64,000 nucleotides of DNA from Gongronella butleri (lineage: Eukaryota > Mucoromycota > Mucoromycetes > Mucorales > Cunninghamellaceae). Below are positions 11,073 to 24,400 of the stretch, piece by piece; the first letter of the stretch is position 1; every line of letters begins with the position of its first letter. Both the position numbers and the translations under genes were made by a program. The notes under the pieces were generated by a model that saw only the letters and a list, made by a program, of their open reading frames with translations, was not told the DNA's origin and did no database searches. The DNA lies in contig JAIWZP010000094.1 in NCBI GenBank assembly GCA_025201375.1, positions 1 through 64,000 on the forward strand, given 5' to 3'.

Positions 11073-11825
11073 ATGCCCAAGGATATTCGCAACCACCCTT
11101 ATGCGCTGGAGCAGGAATTACAGCGGCAAGCGGCGCTCCGCACGGTCCACGACGCACAGGAACCGACCAAAAAGCCAAGCACGTATTTTACTTGGCTCGT
11201 CTTTATGAAAAACAAGTGGGTGCCCTTTGACGCCTGCAACCAGGCCAAACTCGAGCAAACGCTGCACCTGGGCGGCACGTTTGTCGACATTGAGGATACC
11301 AATTTCCCAAAAGTCAAGCGCGTCCGCGTGTTTCCCAAATCCAATTATCTCAGCTATCTTGGCGTCAAGTATCGTCTCTCACGCGTCATGCAACCGGATG
11401 CCTGGGTGGAAGCATTTGAACAACCTACGCCTGTGCCTCCTCAGCTTCATCATCAGCAACAGCAACAACAACAACAGCATCAACAACAGGCATTGTTGTC
11501 GTCTTCGCCACCCATACACGACGATTTTTCGGATGCTCCTCCTACTTTGCAGCCGCCACAGCAACAACATGGCTATTCATACCATCAGGCACATGGCCAA
11601 CACCAACAGCAGGTGCCGCCGGCTGCGCCCATCCCTTCCGAGACATGGTCATCTTCATTGCCTCGTCGCTTGCCACCACCACCACCTGTCTCTGCTAATG
11701 CTTCTGCTACTGCTACTGTTGCTGCGTCCGCACCAGCGCCTTCTTACGCGCCTTCCAATGCCAATGGCACCGATTATTGGCAAAAAGGCTCGTCACGCAC
11801 CCTAATTTCCCATGTCTTGTCTTGA
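11073..11825 (+). CDS. WWE-like domain protein with Q/H-rich tail
   Basis: Single-exon frame of 250 residues from ATG 11073 (MPKDIRNHPYALEQE) to TGA 11823. Residues about 30-105 form the only ordered-looking part: TWLVFMKNKWVPFD, KLEQTLHLGG, FVDIEDTNF, KVKRVRVFPK, YLGVKYRLSRV. The W..PF / LE / GGTF..D / V..F pattern resembles WWE-type domains, including those of fungal DDHD phospholipases, but no lipase or ubiquitin-ligase domain is present. The remainder is low complexity, with Gln/His runs coded by CAACAG repeats, a Pro run and an Ala/Ser/Thr stretch. The domain assignment is tentative; the coding status is supported by length and the conserved-looking core. A last intron in the Q-rich tail cannot be excluded. 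Confidence 0.6.
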   Translation: MPKDIRNHPYALEQELQRQAALRTVHDAQEPTKKPSTYFTWLVFMKNKWVPFDACNQAKLEQTLHLGGTFVDIEDTNFPKVKRVRVFPKSNYLSYLGVKYRLSRVMQPDAWVEAFEQPTPVPPQLHHQQQQQQQQHQQQALLSSSPPIHDDFSDAPPTLQPPQQQHGYSYHQAHGQHQQQVPPAAPIPSETWSSSLPRRLPPPPPVSANASATATVAASAPAPSYAPSNANGTDYWQKGSSRTLISHVLS

Positions 11826-13161
11826 TCCCTTCGTCTCACCTCATTTGTACACTCTCTTTCTATACCATTCCGACCTGATGGATTGCCAATTGGCAAAAGT
11901 TGCCAGTGGCTCATCACACTCTATACATATTTTACCCCTCCTTTCCCTCCTCTTTCTCCACATCTCCCTTTTTTTTGTACCTGATGTCCTTTTTCCCTTG
12001 TCAATTTTTTTTGTTGTGTAGTCGCTCTTTGTCAAGAAATAAACGAGATGGATTGGGATGGCTGCAACAAGCGCCACGTTCTGATCAGAGGGCCTTTTTT
12101 TTTTTTATCTTTTGCTTCTTTTGGGTAGAATAGACCCATTCCCTTGCGGATGGTCACAAGGCTGTTGCATTGAACAAGACGCTTTGTGGATTGGTCCATC
12201 TTTTTTTGATTGCGCAGTGATGAGCGGGGGATCTCCTCTCAGTGTGGTGTGTGTGTGTGAGTGTGTGTGTTTCTGTGTGAGTGAGCCCATTTGCTCTCTC
12301 CCGGCCCCCATTGCTCACGATGGTTACGCGCCCAGACGTCAGATGATAGTCGATATCACTGGCCGTCCCTTTTGTCACACAATCGCCCATTCACCGCGCT
12401 CTCTCCTCGTTTTTTTTTAAACCTTTGGGGATTTGGGTAAGGCCACCGTGACAATGGGACGGAGCGTGCGGCCCTTTGTGTTGCTCCATTCAAGCGCGTG
12501 CTCACCCTTCTCCAAACCATGAGTTCTCCCCCCTCCTCTCTCTCTCTCTCTCACTCCACATGCAAGGAGCTCGTTGGGAAATGAAAGAGAAGCAACAACG
12601 ACCTTGTGGACAAGAAGAAATAGGGGCAGACGCGTTCTTTTGCGATGCGTGCGGAGCAAGATGATGGGATGAGGGGCTCGCGCGCGGTGGGGAGGAGGGG
12701 CAAAGGGGAATTGGACGAGGAGACCACACACTCAGGAGCAAAACCAAGATGTCAAGACTTTTTCTCCACGTCGCTCATGCCCCAATTAGACTTTTTTGCG
12801 CGATGGATGGAGATGGCCGTCGATGATGACCCTTTCCGGATGATCAATGGAAAAAAAAAACCAACATCACATGATTGTCTTCTTTCTTTCTCTTTTTGTC
12901 ATAGTCGCGCTAGAATGCTAAGATGATGTCTGTGAACACATGTTGGCAGCACAAGAACCGGGTGTGAGCTCCGATGATCATGGATTTAGGGAGACGGCGT
13001 GCCCCAATGGTATCAACCAGCGCCGATGGGCGCATCTGTGGCCTGATATGGCAACCTGTGTTGTGCTCTCCTTCGAGGAGGCATGACAACAAGCACATGA
13101 ACGGATTTAAACAATGAACTTTTGGCTGCATCGCACGCAAAAAAGCAAAAAGCCAAAAAGC

Positions 13162-13197
<36 letters not shown>

Positions 13198-13902
13198 GGG
13201 CTTCATCTCCTAGGTCCCCCTTTGGCCCTCAGGCTCTCTCCCCTCCCTCTTTGTCACGACTGTCACTTTTGATGTCTTTATATGGGCATGGCTCGGCAAG
13301 GTGAATTTGGGCTGGAGCGAAAATGAGCACGACGCGGATGTGTCGATGCACGTTGATTTGACCGACACACGATATGCTTCCAAAGCGATAGGCACCCTTG
13401 GAAAGTGACGACTCCCCCCCCCCAAAAGCGCTGTGTCACCATCTTTGGTGACACCACAAACAGCCAAATGGGCTCACTTTCCCCGATTCATGCAGCTTGG
13501 CGCATTGGGCGGGGATCAGTCACTGAGTGAAATAAAAAAAAAACAGGGTTAGCATTGACGTGCACTCTTTTTCAGGGTCTCGCGTCTCGCCCTCACTTGG
13601 CAAGAATGATTGCCATGGGACCGGAATGATCGACATGGAAGATCCTGCTCGCTCTTTTTTTTTTTTTTTTTTTTACATCCTTCCCTATTTCTTTGACACA
13701 ACGTAGAAGCTCAATTGCATAGACGCGCTTGCTAGCTGCACGAATAATTAATCCAATATGCCTGTCAGAGAAATTAAAGAGAAAAAAAGGAGTTGAGATG
13801 TGAGCCAATCTCTCGAAAATGGTCATTTTAGAGATGACAATGGGCAGGACCGCCTTTTTGCCTACTCATTTTTCTCGCTGTCTTTTTTTTTCAGGGAGCT
13901 CG

Positions 13903-13936
<34 letters not shown>

Positions 13937-14607
13937 GCAGGAAGAACGTGTAGCCCCTTTTTTATCGACGCAATTGCCCAATGATCAGAGTGCCTCACCT
14001 TGGATTGCCCTTTTTTCCTCGATGCCTCGCCCACTTTTCTCCCCCTCTCCTTGGCGTCAACTCGTGCTCTTTTCTATACATGATCTCATAACATTAAAAA
14101 GTGACGGGGTCTCCGTGAAATGGTCGTATTAGCGATTCCAATTTGCTTAAATTGATATTTTGGCTCGCTGGAAAGAGCTTATTTTGGCTCATATAAAACT
14201 TAATCTCTTCATTCTAAATCTGACGTGCCTCCCTAATAACCTCGGACGCCTATGTTGTTGGACCAATGACAGGTGACGCGCCTGCGTTTCCAGAAAAAAA
14301 AAAGAGTGCTCGATCCCATTTGCTAATTCCGCACGCGCTCGATTCATCACGTTTGCGAATCACCTTTTGTCCATCTCAACTTGGCTTGCCGGGCACGCTC
14401 GTGCAATCCAAAAAAGCATAATAAAAAAGTCTTTAAATACGAGCTCCTCCATCGCTTTGCCCTTTTTTTTTCCTTCCCTTTACAATTTCTTTTTTTTTTT
14501 TGACACCTCGTCTCTGTCTCTCACTTTCCGTCACCCAGCGCAGTTCTCTTTTCTTTGTTTTGCACATTCTTTTCCCCCCCTTTTTTTAATCGCATTGTGT
14601 CTAAATC
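11826..14607. other. Gene-free interval upstream of the Msn2/4-like gene
   Basis: Nearly 2.8 kb with no supportable gene. It holds the 3' flank of the WWE-like gene (AATAAA near 12038), a TG microsatellite (about 12241-12292), a run of 34 A (13163-13196) and A/T runs at 13657-13675 and 13906-13933. Near the Msn2/4-like start there is a CCAAT at about 14260 and a TTTAAATA TATA-like box at about 14431. The length is compatible with a large regulatory region for a transcription-factor gene. Confidence 0.55.
12241..12292. repeat. TG microsatellite
   Basis: Imperfect (TG)n/(GTGAG)n tract of about 50 bp on the plus strand, non-coding. Confidence 0.8.
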
Positions 14608-16094
14608 ATGCCTTCATCCTGCATCCAATCGTACCAAGACCCATTGGTGCATGAATCGCAAATGCGATTTGTGAACCCGAGCTCGCTGAACCAGGCGCAA
14701 GGCGGTAGCGACTATTACATGTCGCCGACCAGCAAGCAAAAAGAGCTTCAATCGCGTCGTTTCAGCTATGCGGATATGCTCTCTGGCCAGTCTGCCAATG
14801 GGTATGACCAAGATCCCTGCTATCTGTCATTGACCTCGTCCTCGCCCTCTGATGATAGTGAGGATTACCAAAACTCGTCGTCGTCCACCAGCGATTCGTC
14901 GCCCGCGCAAGAACAAGGCGTGCTTTTGGACTCGTCGTCGACGTCTTCGGCTTCTTCGGTGCTGAATGAGGCCATTGCGCCCACGCAAGCCATGCAAGGC
15001 CATCACCACCCCACGTCCCCCGGTTTCCATTCCGCCGACAGTGTGTTTTCCCAGCCGTCCGCCTCGGTGCCTTTTCAAATGACGTGCAGCCCCACCCCGT
15101 CCGTGGTCGAACCCCACTTTTTGCAGCAGCAGCAACATCAGCAGCAACAAGCCGCGCACCGCCACTCAATTGCCAATCCGCCCGGTCATCTTCATCCTTT
15201 CTATGATCACGCCGTCCCTCGCCATCATCATAGTTTCAGCCACCAACAAATGTACGACCAGCACCATCACGCGCATCACCAGCAGCACCAGCATGCGCAT
15301 CACCAGCAACGTCACCACAGCATGGTGTCCATGCCATCGACCCCTTCGTCTTATGGAACGCCCACTCGTCCAATGACCCCTGTTTCGCCCCATGTCAAGG
15401 ATGAGACCTTGCAGCAACAACAACAACAACAACAACAACAACAGCAACAACAGCACTCTCAGCCTAGCCTCATGAATGATCTTTGCCTGTCAATTCCGCC
15501 CTCCTCCATGTTCCCTATGTCCAACCCTATGTACATGTCCAACAACCAGTCCACCACCCAGGCAAATGCTTCCGCCAACGTTGCCCAGCAGCCCTACAAT
15601 GGCCAGCAACAGATGCGCCGCCGCGGCATGCCTCCCAATGCCGCCATCAAGGACGACAAGGTCAAAAAGACCCCACGCTCCAGAGGCAGACGCGTCTCCA
15701 ATATACCCAGCAGTGGCTCACGCATGTTCACCTGCAAGGCCGACGGCTGTGGAAAGGTCTTTAAGCGCTCTGAGCATCTCAAGCGACATATCCGATCCAT
15801 TCATACACTTGAAAAACGTAAGAAACAGTCTTTTTTTTTTTTTCTTCTTTTTCGTTATCTCATGTACCGTTTTTGTTTTTCTTCGTCATTTCAGCCTTTG
15901 CATGCCCGTACCAAAGCTGCAACAAGCGCTTCTCCCGCTCGGACAATCTCAACCAGCACATTCGCATCCACCGTCATAGCTCCAGTGGCGCATCCAAGCA
16001 AGAAAAGCAAAACAAGCAGGCACATTCATCCACACCGTCCGCACCGCAATCCGATAATCAACCTTTTACCAATTATGTGCAAAGCTTCATGTAG
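14608..16094 (+). CDS. Msn2/4-like C2H2 zinc-finger transcription factor
   Basis: DNA-binding factor of the fungal Msn2/Msn4 stress-response type. Two exons, 14608-15817 and 15895-16094, give 469 residues. The C-terminus carries two C2H2 fingers split by the intron: FTCKADGCGKVF with KRSEHLKRH, and FACPYQSCNKRF with SRSDNLNQH. These recognition helices are those of Msn2/4, which bind the stress element CCCCT. Both fingers have a Cys-x4-Cys spacing. The N-terminal 370 residues are low complexity: Ser-rich acidic stretches, His-rich segments (about 15130-15320) and a CAA/CAG glutamine run (15410-15455). ATG 14608 follows a pyrimidine leader with a TATA-like box near 14431. Target specificity is inferred from the helices; the protein could equally be a Com2- or Klf-type relative. 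Confidence 0.85.
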
Positions 16095-18229
16095 GGCCGC
16101 AGAGGCTCTACTCTTTATTTAATCAGCCTTTTTTTTCTACACTCTTTTTGTTTCTTTTTTTTTTGATTTTATGTATGAACCTCTCTCCCTCTTCTCTCTC
16201 TCTCTCCTCATCTATATAGTATAATTTAATCACGTGTTTTGTCTTCATCTCCCCCCTTTTTTTTAACTTCCATTTCTTCTCTCTCTCTCTCCACCCGGTT
16301 CATGTACACCTTTTTTTTCTCGTTTTTTGTCATATTTTGCCCTTTTTTTTTTTTTTGCTATGCTCCTCATTTTTTTCTTCTTCTTTTCGTTTGCTACTTG
16401 GCCCACGGCCATTGAAAAAGTAGTTGATCCACTTTTTAATTGATGCCCGTTAGAATTCAAATATGATCAATTCATCAATAAAACAAAAAGTCATTTAATT
16501 TAATTTAAACTTGGAATCGATGCCCCGGCAAACGATCATGATTTGCACAGCGCAACGATCAAAGTTGCAATGACCCAGTCTGGATCAGAATCGTGCACGT
16601 TGACTGCGCTCTAATCGCGAAAAAAAGAAGCTAAATCTCGGATGCTGCGATGTTTTAACCCACGACACGTATTTAGGTTCCGGCCTCCCACTTCCAAATC
16701 GCTGGTTTTATGCATCTCTTTTCATCTGTTTCGGTTTTGGGGCCATTTGGGAATGTTTGTCCAGAGATGCTTTTTAAAATGTTAATTTTAGCAAAAATTG
16801 ATATCAGCGGGCCTATCAGGCACCCTGCCCGCTGCGAAACATGTCGCAATGCGAAATGGACAGCAAGGAACAAGTGTGGAACTACATGCAGCTGTCAAAA
16901 TTCATTGGAAAGGCGTGCCAGGAGCAAAACAAAAAATGTGTCATTTCAATCAGCCGAGAAGAAATCCAAAACTTGGGTCCGCAGAATGACACCAAACTTG
17001 CACACAGTGAGCCTCGCAAGGAGAAACTACGAAAGACGCAAAAAGAAGGCGTGACTCATCCAGTCGTTCACGAGCAATGGGTAATTCTAGATTTAATTTC
17101 AAATGCAAATTGCACAGGAAGAACGCATCGTAGAGCCGCGCTGGCGCGTCCAGTAGCAAGAGAGACGCCAGGGGCAACTAGTTGATTGAAAACAGGCGCA
17201 TGTCAATAGGCGATTGACGCGGTTTTTCACGCGTCGAATGTTGTCTATGATTTTAAAACCGCGTCTAAAAGGCCAAAAAATCACTTTTTTCATCGATCGC
17301 CAATGTCCACATAAGAAGCGAGCCACGCTCTTTCAGATGGTGTTTGTTTCTCCAAGATACAGACATTTTTCGTTGACTTGACCTTGAGCCGAAAATAGAG
17401 CCTCAAATGCATTTTACGCGGGAACCAGCCGATGGACCACCGTTTTTTAAAGTATTTTTGCCGATGAATGATGGGTGTTTGCATGATGATGTGAATGGCG
17501 TGGCGATCTGAAGACCTAAATTTCTCGATTTTCGGGCGATCGACTGTTCCCCTTGGAAAATTCGCCATTTTTGAAAATCGTCACTGCTCCGCATCCCACG
17601 CTCGCAGTGTCGCGTGAGAGGGCTCATTTGAACGAGAAAGTTGGAATTATTGATGCTAGCAGCAGACATCAAAAAATTATAGAAATTGCGGCACGCAAAT
17701 TGATTTATGAACAGAAATCTAATACTTGTATTAACAACTTGAGCTTTTTCATGTTTTAAGAATTCTGGAACCATTACTGTAGCGGAATTTCTTCAGAGTC
17801 GCTGCTGGGATGATACTGTAGACAGTCCTGAGAGACGGCTCACAAAAAAATGTATGAAATGAAACGAAAAACGCGGCAAATCACTATTAAATCGCTTCAC
17901 CTGGCCGATGGCGTTCTGGATGATCATTCAAAAATAAAAAAAATAAAAAACAAGAGAGCGAAAAATCATCATTGAACTATTTTATTCGTTGATAGGCCAC
18001 TGTTATTTAGGGAACGAGATTTGATTTTGCTGATTTTGACCACGCGCCACTTTGAGATATCGGTGAAACGCGGTCGTCGAAGGATGTGAAGGTTGCCCAT
18101 TTAAAGGTCCGAGTTTTAAACGCCGCCGGGACCCTCTCTTGGAAAGGGTCACCGCGCTGTTTTTGCAACACCTTTTTTTCTTTCGTTTTTGCCGCTCTTT
18201 TGCTTATTCGACCCGTACAGCCCGCTACC
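16095..18229. other. 3' flank and repeat-bearing interval
   Basis: The first 350 bp are the pyrimidine-rich 3' region of the zinc-finger gene. The rest holds repeat B (listed separately) and AT-rich sequence. An open stretch at 16841-17185 resembles nothing I know. 18120-18229 is the probable leader of the WD40 gene. Confidence 0.5.
17095..17660 (+). repeat. Dispersed repeat B, copy 1
   Basis: Diverged counterpart of 58140-58705 in the same orientation. Blocks shared in order are AATTGCAC.GGAA, GAGCCGC...CGCGTCCA, GACGCGGTTT, a CGACTT..CTTGAG segment (TTTTTCGTTGAC here, TTTTTCGTCGAC there), CAAATGCATTTTAC, GGCGTGGC, CCCCTTGGAAAA and GCTCATTTGAA. The estimated identity is low, so these are old copies. 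No coding capacity is seen. Confidence 0.6.
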
Positions 18230-20151
<1,922 letters not shown>

Positions 20152-20304
20152 TCGCTGTTCCAGCAAATCCCAAAAATTTTTGCTCTTTGAAATTTTTCGC
20201 TTGTGCTACCCGAGCACCACAACCTTTTAAAAATTGGGATGAAATTCATGCACCCTTTCTTTCTTTTCTCCCATTTTGAATAAATCTCTTTTTTTATTAT
20301 TGCC

Positions 20305-20816
20305 ATGTGTGATCTCCACTGGTGTGTGTCATGCGACAAGGCCATTGACTCGGTAAAGAATTGGCGTCAGATTGGGCGTCAATGGAGACGAAAAACTCAT
20401 TTTCCTCCTCCCCCCCCTTTTTTTTTTTTTTTTTTGTATGATAGGATTCGTTGTATTGCAGCAACGAGTGCCTGATGGCTGACGCTATGCGTCACCATCC
20501 TGTGTACGGGACGCCGTGTCCAGAATGTCTTGCTTTTTGCCGATCGCACGCACGCCCGCGGCGCCGATCTTCATTTGCGCTCGCATTTGCGCCATGCGCG
20601 TCGCCAGTGACCTCCAACGCGTCAACCACCTCCTCACCACTTCTCCTGGGGTCGCCATGGCCATCTCCACCTAATGCCACCCCTTCGCCACTCGCAAAAG
20701 ACGCGTTCACGGCTTCAAATTCTCACTGTCAAACATGTACACACCGAAATCAGTCATCCTCGATACCCAGACCTATTCTGATGGAAGCCACACCATGGAT
20801 GCATTCATATTCCTAA
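20305..20816 (+). CDS. Small Ecl1-like zinc-knuckle protein
   Basis: Two exons, 20305-20352 and 20445-20816, encode 139 residues. Exon 1 gives MCDLHWCVSCDKAIDS. Exon 2 continues DSLYCSNECLMADAM. The resulting CxxC ... LYCSxxC...D pattern is that of fungal Ecl1-type proteins, small zinc-binding factors linked in fission yeast to chronological lifespan and stress. The second exon adds another Cys pair (CPECLAFC) and a Ser/Pro-rich disordered tail. The acceptor follows a 22-T tract. The first exon is too short to stand out as a frame, so the gene is easily missed. The zinc ligands are visible; the lifespan role is only family knowledge. Confidence 0.65.
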
Positions 20817-21431
20817 AAAACAATCAATAAAAAAGACGCGTTGCGCATTGCCAATGACTCGAAAAGAGCAATTGTCACACGTGATCAGCATCTACAAGCT
20901 TCAATCGCGCTGATCATGGCAAGAGTCTCCTTTTTTTTTTTGTTCTATGATGGATCGCCTGAGACTCCAGAGCAAACCAAAGAGTGCAACCCATCCAAGG
21001 TTTCGTGCTCTCCTGGCGTTGAGAGCCCAATGGCGTGCGTACCTCCTTGAATTGGTGGTCTTTCGTCTCCCTCAATCCCAAAGTGTGTCCTTTCGTGCTC
21101 CGCCCTCACTCCCCTCCGTCTTACCCCTTTTTATGCTGACAAGTTGCGGATTGAGAAAGGGGGAGTGAATCCAGTTGCTCCTTTTTTTCGTTTTTGCTCA
21201 TCTCTTGCTAGGTTCAGATGGAACACGCGTGCTGTGTGGCCCAAGCTAGCCAAGCGAGGATTGCGACATGTCGACGCGCCCCTTTTTTCATTACCAGCGC
21301 CAATGCTCGCTATAGGTAAAACACCACGCCTTTAATGAATTTGATCTTTTTTTTTTTTTTTTTTTGTCGTGATCCCATTACCAAGGCGGTTTCTTTTATT
21401 ATATTTGTTTTCCTCATTGCTCGCATCCTCG
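20817..21431. other. Intergenic upstream of the receptor gene
   Basis: AATAAA at about 20823 follows the Ecl1-like stop. No gene is seen. At 21375-21431 the sequence is open in frame with the receptor gene and encodes a signal-peptide-like hydrophobic stretch without an ATG (see findings). Confidence 0.5.
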
Positions 21432-24400
21432 ATGAGCCGATTTCCCTACGCTTTTGGCAATCACACCATCGATAATGACGACAAGGACACCTTTGCAAGT
21501 AACGTCTATTTTGACGCTGCGAACAATTACACCTTTGGCGTTGCGCGAAAAAACGGCACCACCTACATTTCGCCCGTGAACACCGTCGGACGCACCGAAT
21601 TAAAGATTGGTGTCTTGTTGCCTTTCCACCAGCACGACAATGAATTGACAAAAATGATCACACTGAGGTAAAAAAATGCAAAAAAATCAAAAGAGGCGAC
21701 GACAACAGATCATGCATAAAGAAATTGAGGGCAGCACACCCGCGAGCTATTTTTAACCAATTCAACTTAGTGGGATTTCAGCCATTCGTATGGCGGTCGC
21801 CGAGATTAACACGAAAAACCTGATTCCGGGCGCCTACATCACGTTGATCGAGCAGGACTCGTTTCCCAAGGAGCTCCAGGGCCAGAGCGCAATCAGTCAG
21901 GCCATTTTCTCGGCCGTGTCACTGATTCACGAGGGCATCATCGCCATGATTGGCGACATCACATCGTCATGGACGTCGCTGTCCGCACTGATGACCGGCA
22001 CTCTGCAAATCCCGCAATGTTCCTTCTCGGCTGTCGCAAGTAAGTGAAAAATGATGAATTGAATCCATTGACCATCATGTGATTGACCGCATTTGCCAGC
22101 CTCCCTATCCGACAAGTCGCAATATGCCTATTTTTTCCGCACCATCCAGACCGACTTGCTTTTCTCTGACGCCGCGCTGGACTTTATGCTCAATCAGGGA
22201 TGGGTCAACATGGGCATCCTCTACACAGAAGATGACTTTGGCAGACAGCGTAAAAAAAAAAAAAAAAAAAAAAAAAAGGACAGAAAAAGATAGAAAAATT
22301 GAAAAAACGATGTCAAGACGCGTCCAATTCACTTTTTTTTTTTTTGATGATAGTGGCGCAGGATATCATGATGAAGGCGCGCAGCAGCGGTGTAACTATT
22401 CGCGGGTATCAGTCATTCAATACGCAAGGGCCGCACCTGGATGTGCGTTCTGCATTGGACGCGCTCATGATGTCGGGTGTGCGCATTGTTTACGTGGCTG
22501 CAGACAATGACGCGCCCCTGACAGCCATGATTGTCGCTGCCAATGCCGGCTACGTCAATAACGACAATGTGTGGCTCACCATTGACATGGATGTTGATGC
22601 CCTTTACCACCAGGTCCAGCGATTCAATGGCTACGTACACAACATAACGGCGCTGCCGCCGCTCGCCACATTCAACTCATCAAGCGTGGCGACAATAAAT
22701 GGCACCAGCAGCAGCAATGCTACGGACAATCCCATCCTGAGACTCGCACAGACAACGCAAAATCCCACCCCTATAGATTTCAACACCACATTTGCCGGTG
22801 GTATCTTTAATTTCATCGATACCGTGAAATTACCAGGCTATGCACCCTATGACGAGTTTATGCAAAAATGGGGTGCCTTGGATCCTCGGCTGTACGACCA
22901 AAAACACGAAAAACGCCTCTCCAAACCGCATGACGCTCAATTCTTACATTTTTCTATTTCATTTTCAGATATGCATACGGTGGCCAGTATGACATGAGCG
23001 GACATGAAGGGTGAGGCAGCGCTGCGCAATTAGGGAAAGAAAAACTGGATATTCAGCCTTTCTGATCTTTCTCGGTGTATCTTTTTTTTTCCTTTTTTTT
23101 GTCAACGCCGGAAGGCAAGCGTATTCATGCTTGATGACGCTCGCGCACGGATTCAACAATGTGATTCACAATGGGACCAATACGTCCTTGGCATTGACGC
23201 AGTTGGCCACAGGGCAGCTTGGCCCATACCTGACGCCATTGACATTCAATGCTTCATTCACAGGGCCCGAGGGCCCCGTTCTCTTTGACCAAAATGGCGA
23301 TCTGACCGTGGGGTAAACGAGATTCATGCATCGTAAAAGAGCCAATGGCCTAACCAAACGCATTGTTTTTAGCAATTTTGAGATTTTCAACGTGCAGAAT
23401 GGCTCCAGTGTGAAGATTGGCGCCATCACCACCGGAACGCTAGCCCTCACTTCGCCACCCGTCTTCCACGACGGCTCGACCCACGCGCCCAGCGGCGATC
23501 CACCCAAAATGATCATCAATCCGGGGTTTTCCTCGAATCTGTCCATCATTATCATGGCCGCTTCGTTCTTTGGCATTTTCCTCACTCTCTGCAACCTGGC
23601 CCTTGTCCTCGTCTACCGAAAGCGTGAAATATTTCGCATCTCGAGGTAAAAAAAAAAAAAAATCGCAAAAAAAAATTGCATTTTGACTTATGGGCCTCCC
23701 CTCTTGTTTTATTGCTATTACTTTGCGCATCAGTCCTTTATTCTGTGTACTTGAGCTCATTGGGTTCTTGTTTTGCTATACAGCGGCCATTTTCTTCGTG
23801 GGTGATCGTAATCGAATGACATGCGTGCTCGTACCCGTGGCTTTCAACATTGGATACTCGCTAGTGCTTGGAAACCTGATTGCCAAGAATTACAGGGTGT
23901 ACCGCATCTTTAACAACATCTTTATCAAGCAGACGGCAATCAAAGATGCGCAATTGCTGCAAGTATCGGGCGGCATCCTGTTCATTGTCGTGCTGATTCT
24001 TGCGCTCTGGTTCGGTTTGTGCGACGCGAGCACGCACGTGTTTCCATCCTCGCACGACGCGTACTACGTTGGCTGCGTGTACAATGGGTCGTCCCACACC
24101 GTGTTTATGACATTGCTCACCCTCGTCTCTGCTGCAGAACTCGTTTTTTCCATATATCTTGCTGTCAAAACACGCTCCGTGGGCAAATCCTACGCGAAAT
24201 ACAGTGAATGCAAGCAAATTGGTATCGCTGTCTAGTAAGAAGTACCTCTTTTTTCATACTTATGCGTTTCTCATCTTCATTTTTTTTAGCAACATCTTTT
24301 TTTCCGCCATAATTGGGGCAATTGTGTTTTATTTACCTGCAACAGACTATTACACACAGCACTATTTGACAGCAACAATGATCGTATGGGCGACGACATT

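Noticed and set aside
16841..17185. 114-codon frame near repeat B
   Set aside because: No recognisable motif, no conserved splice context, and its downstream half runs into repeat B.
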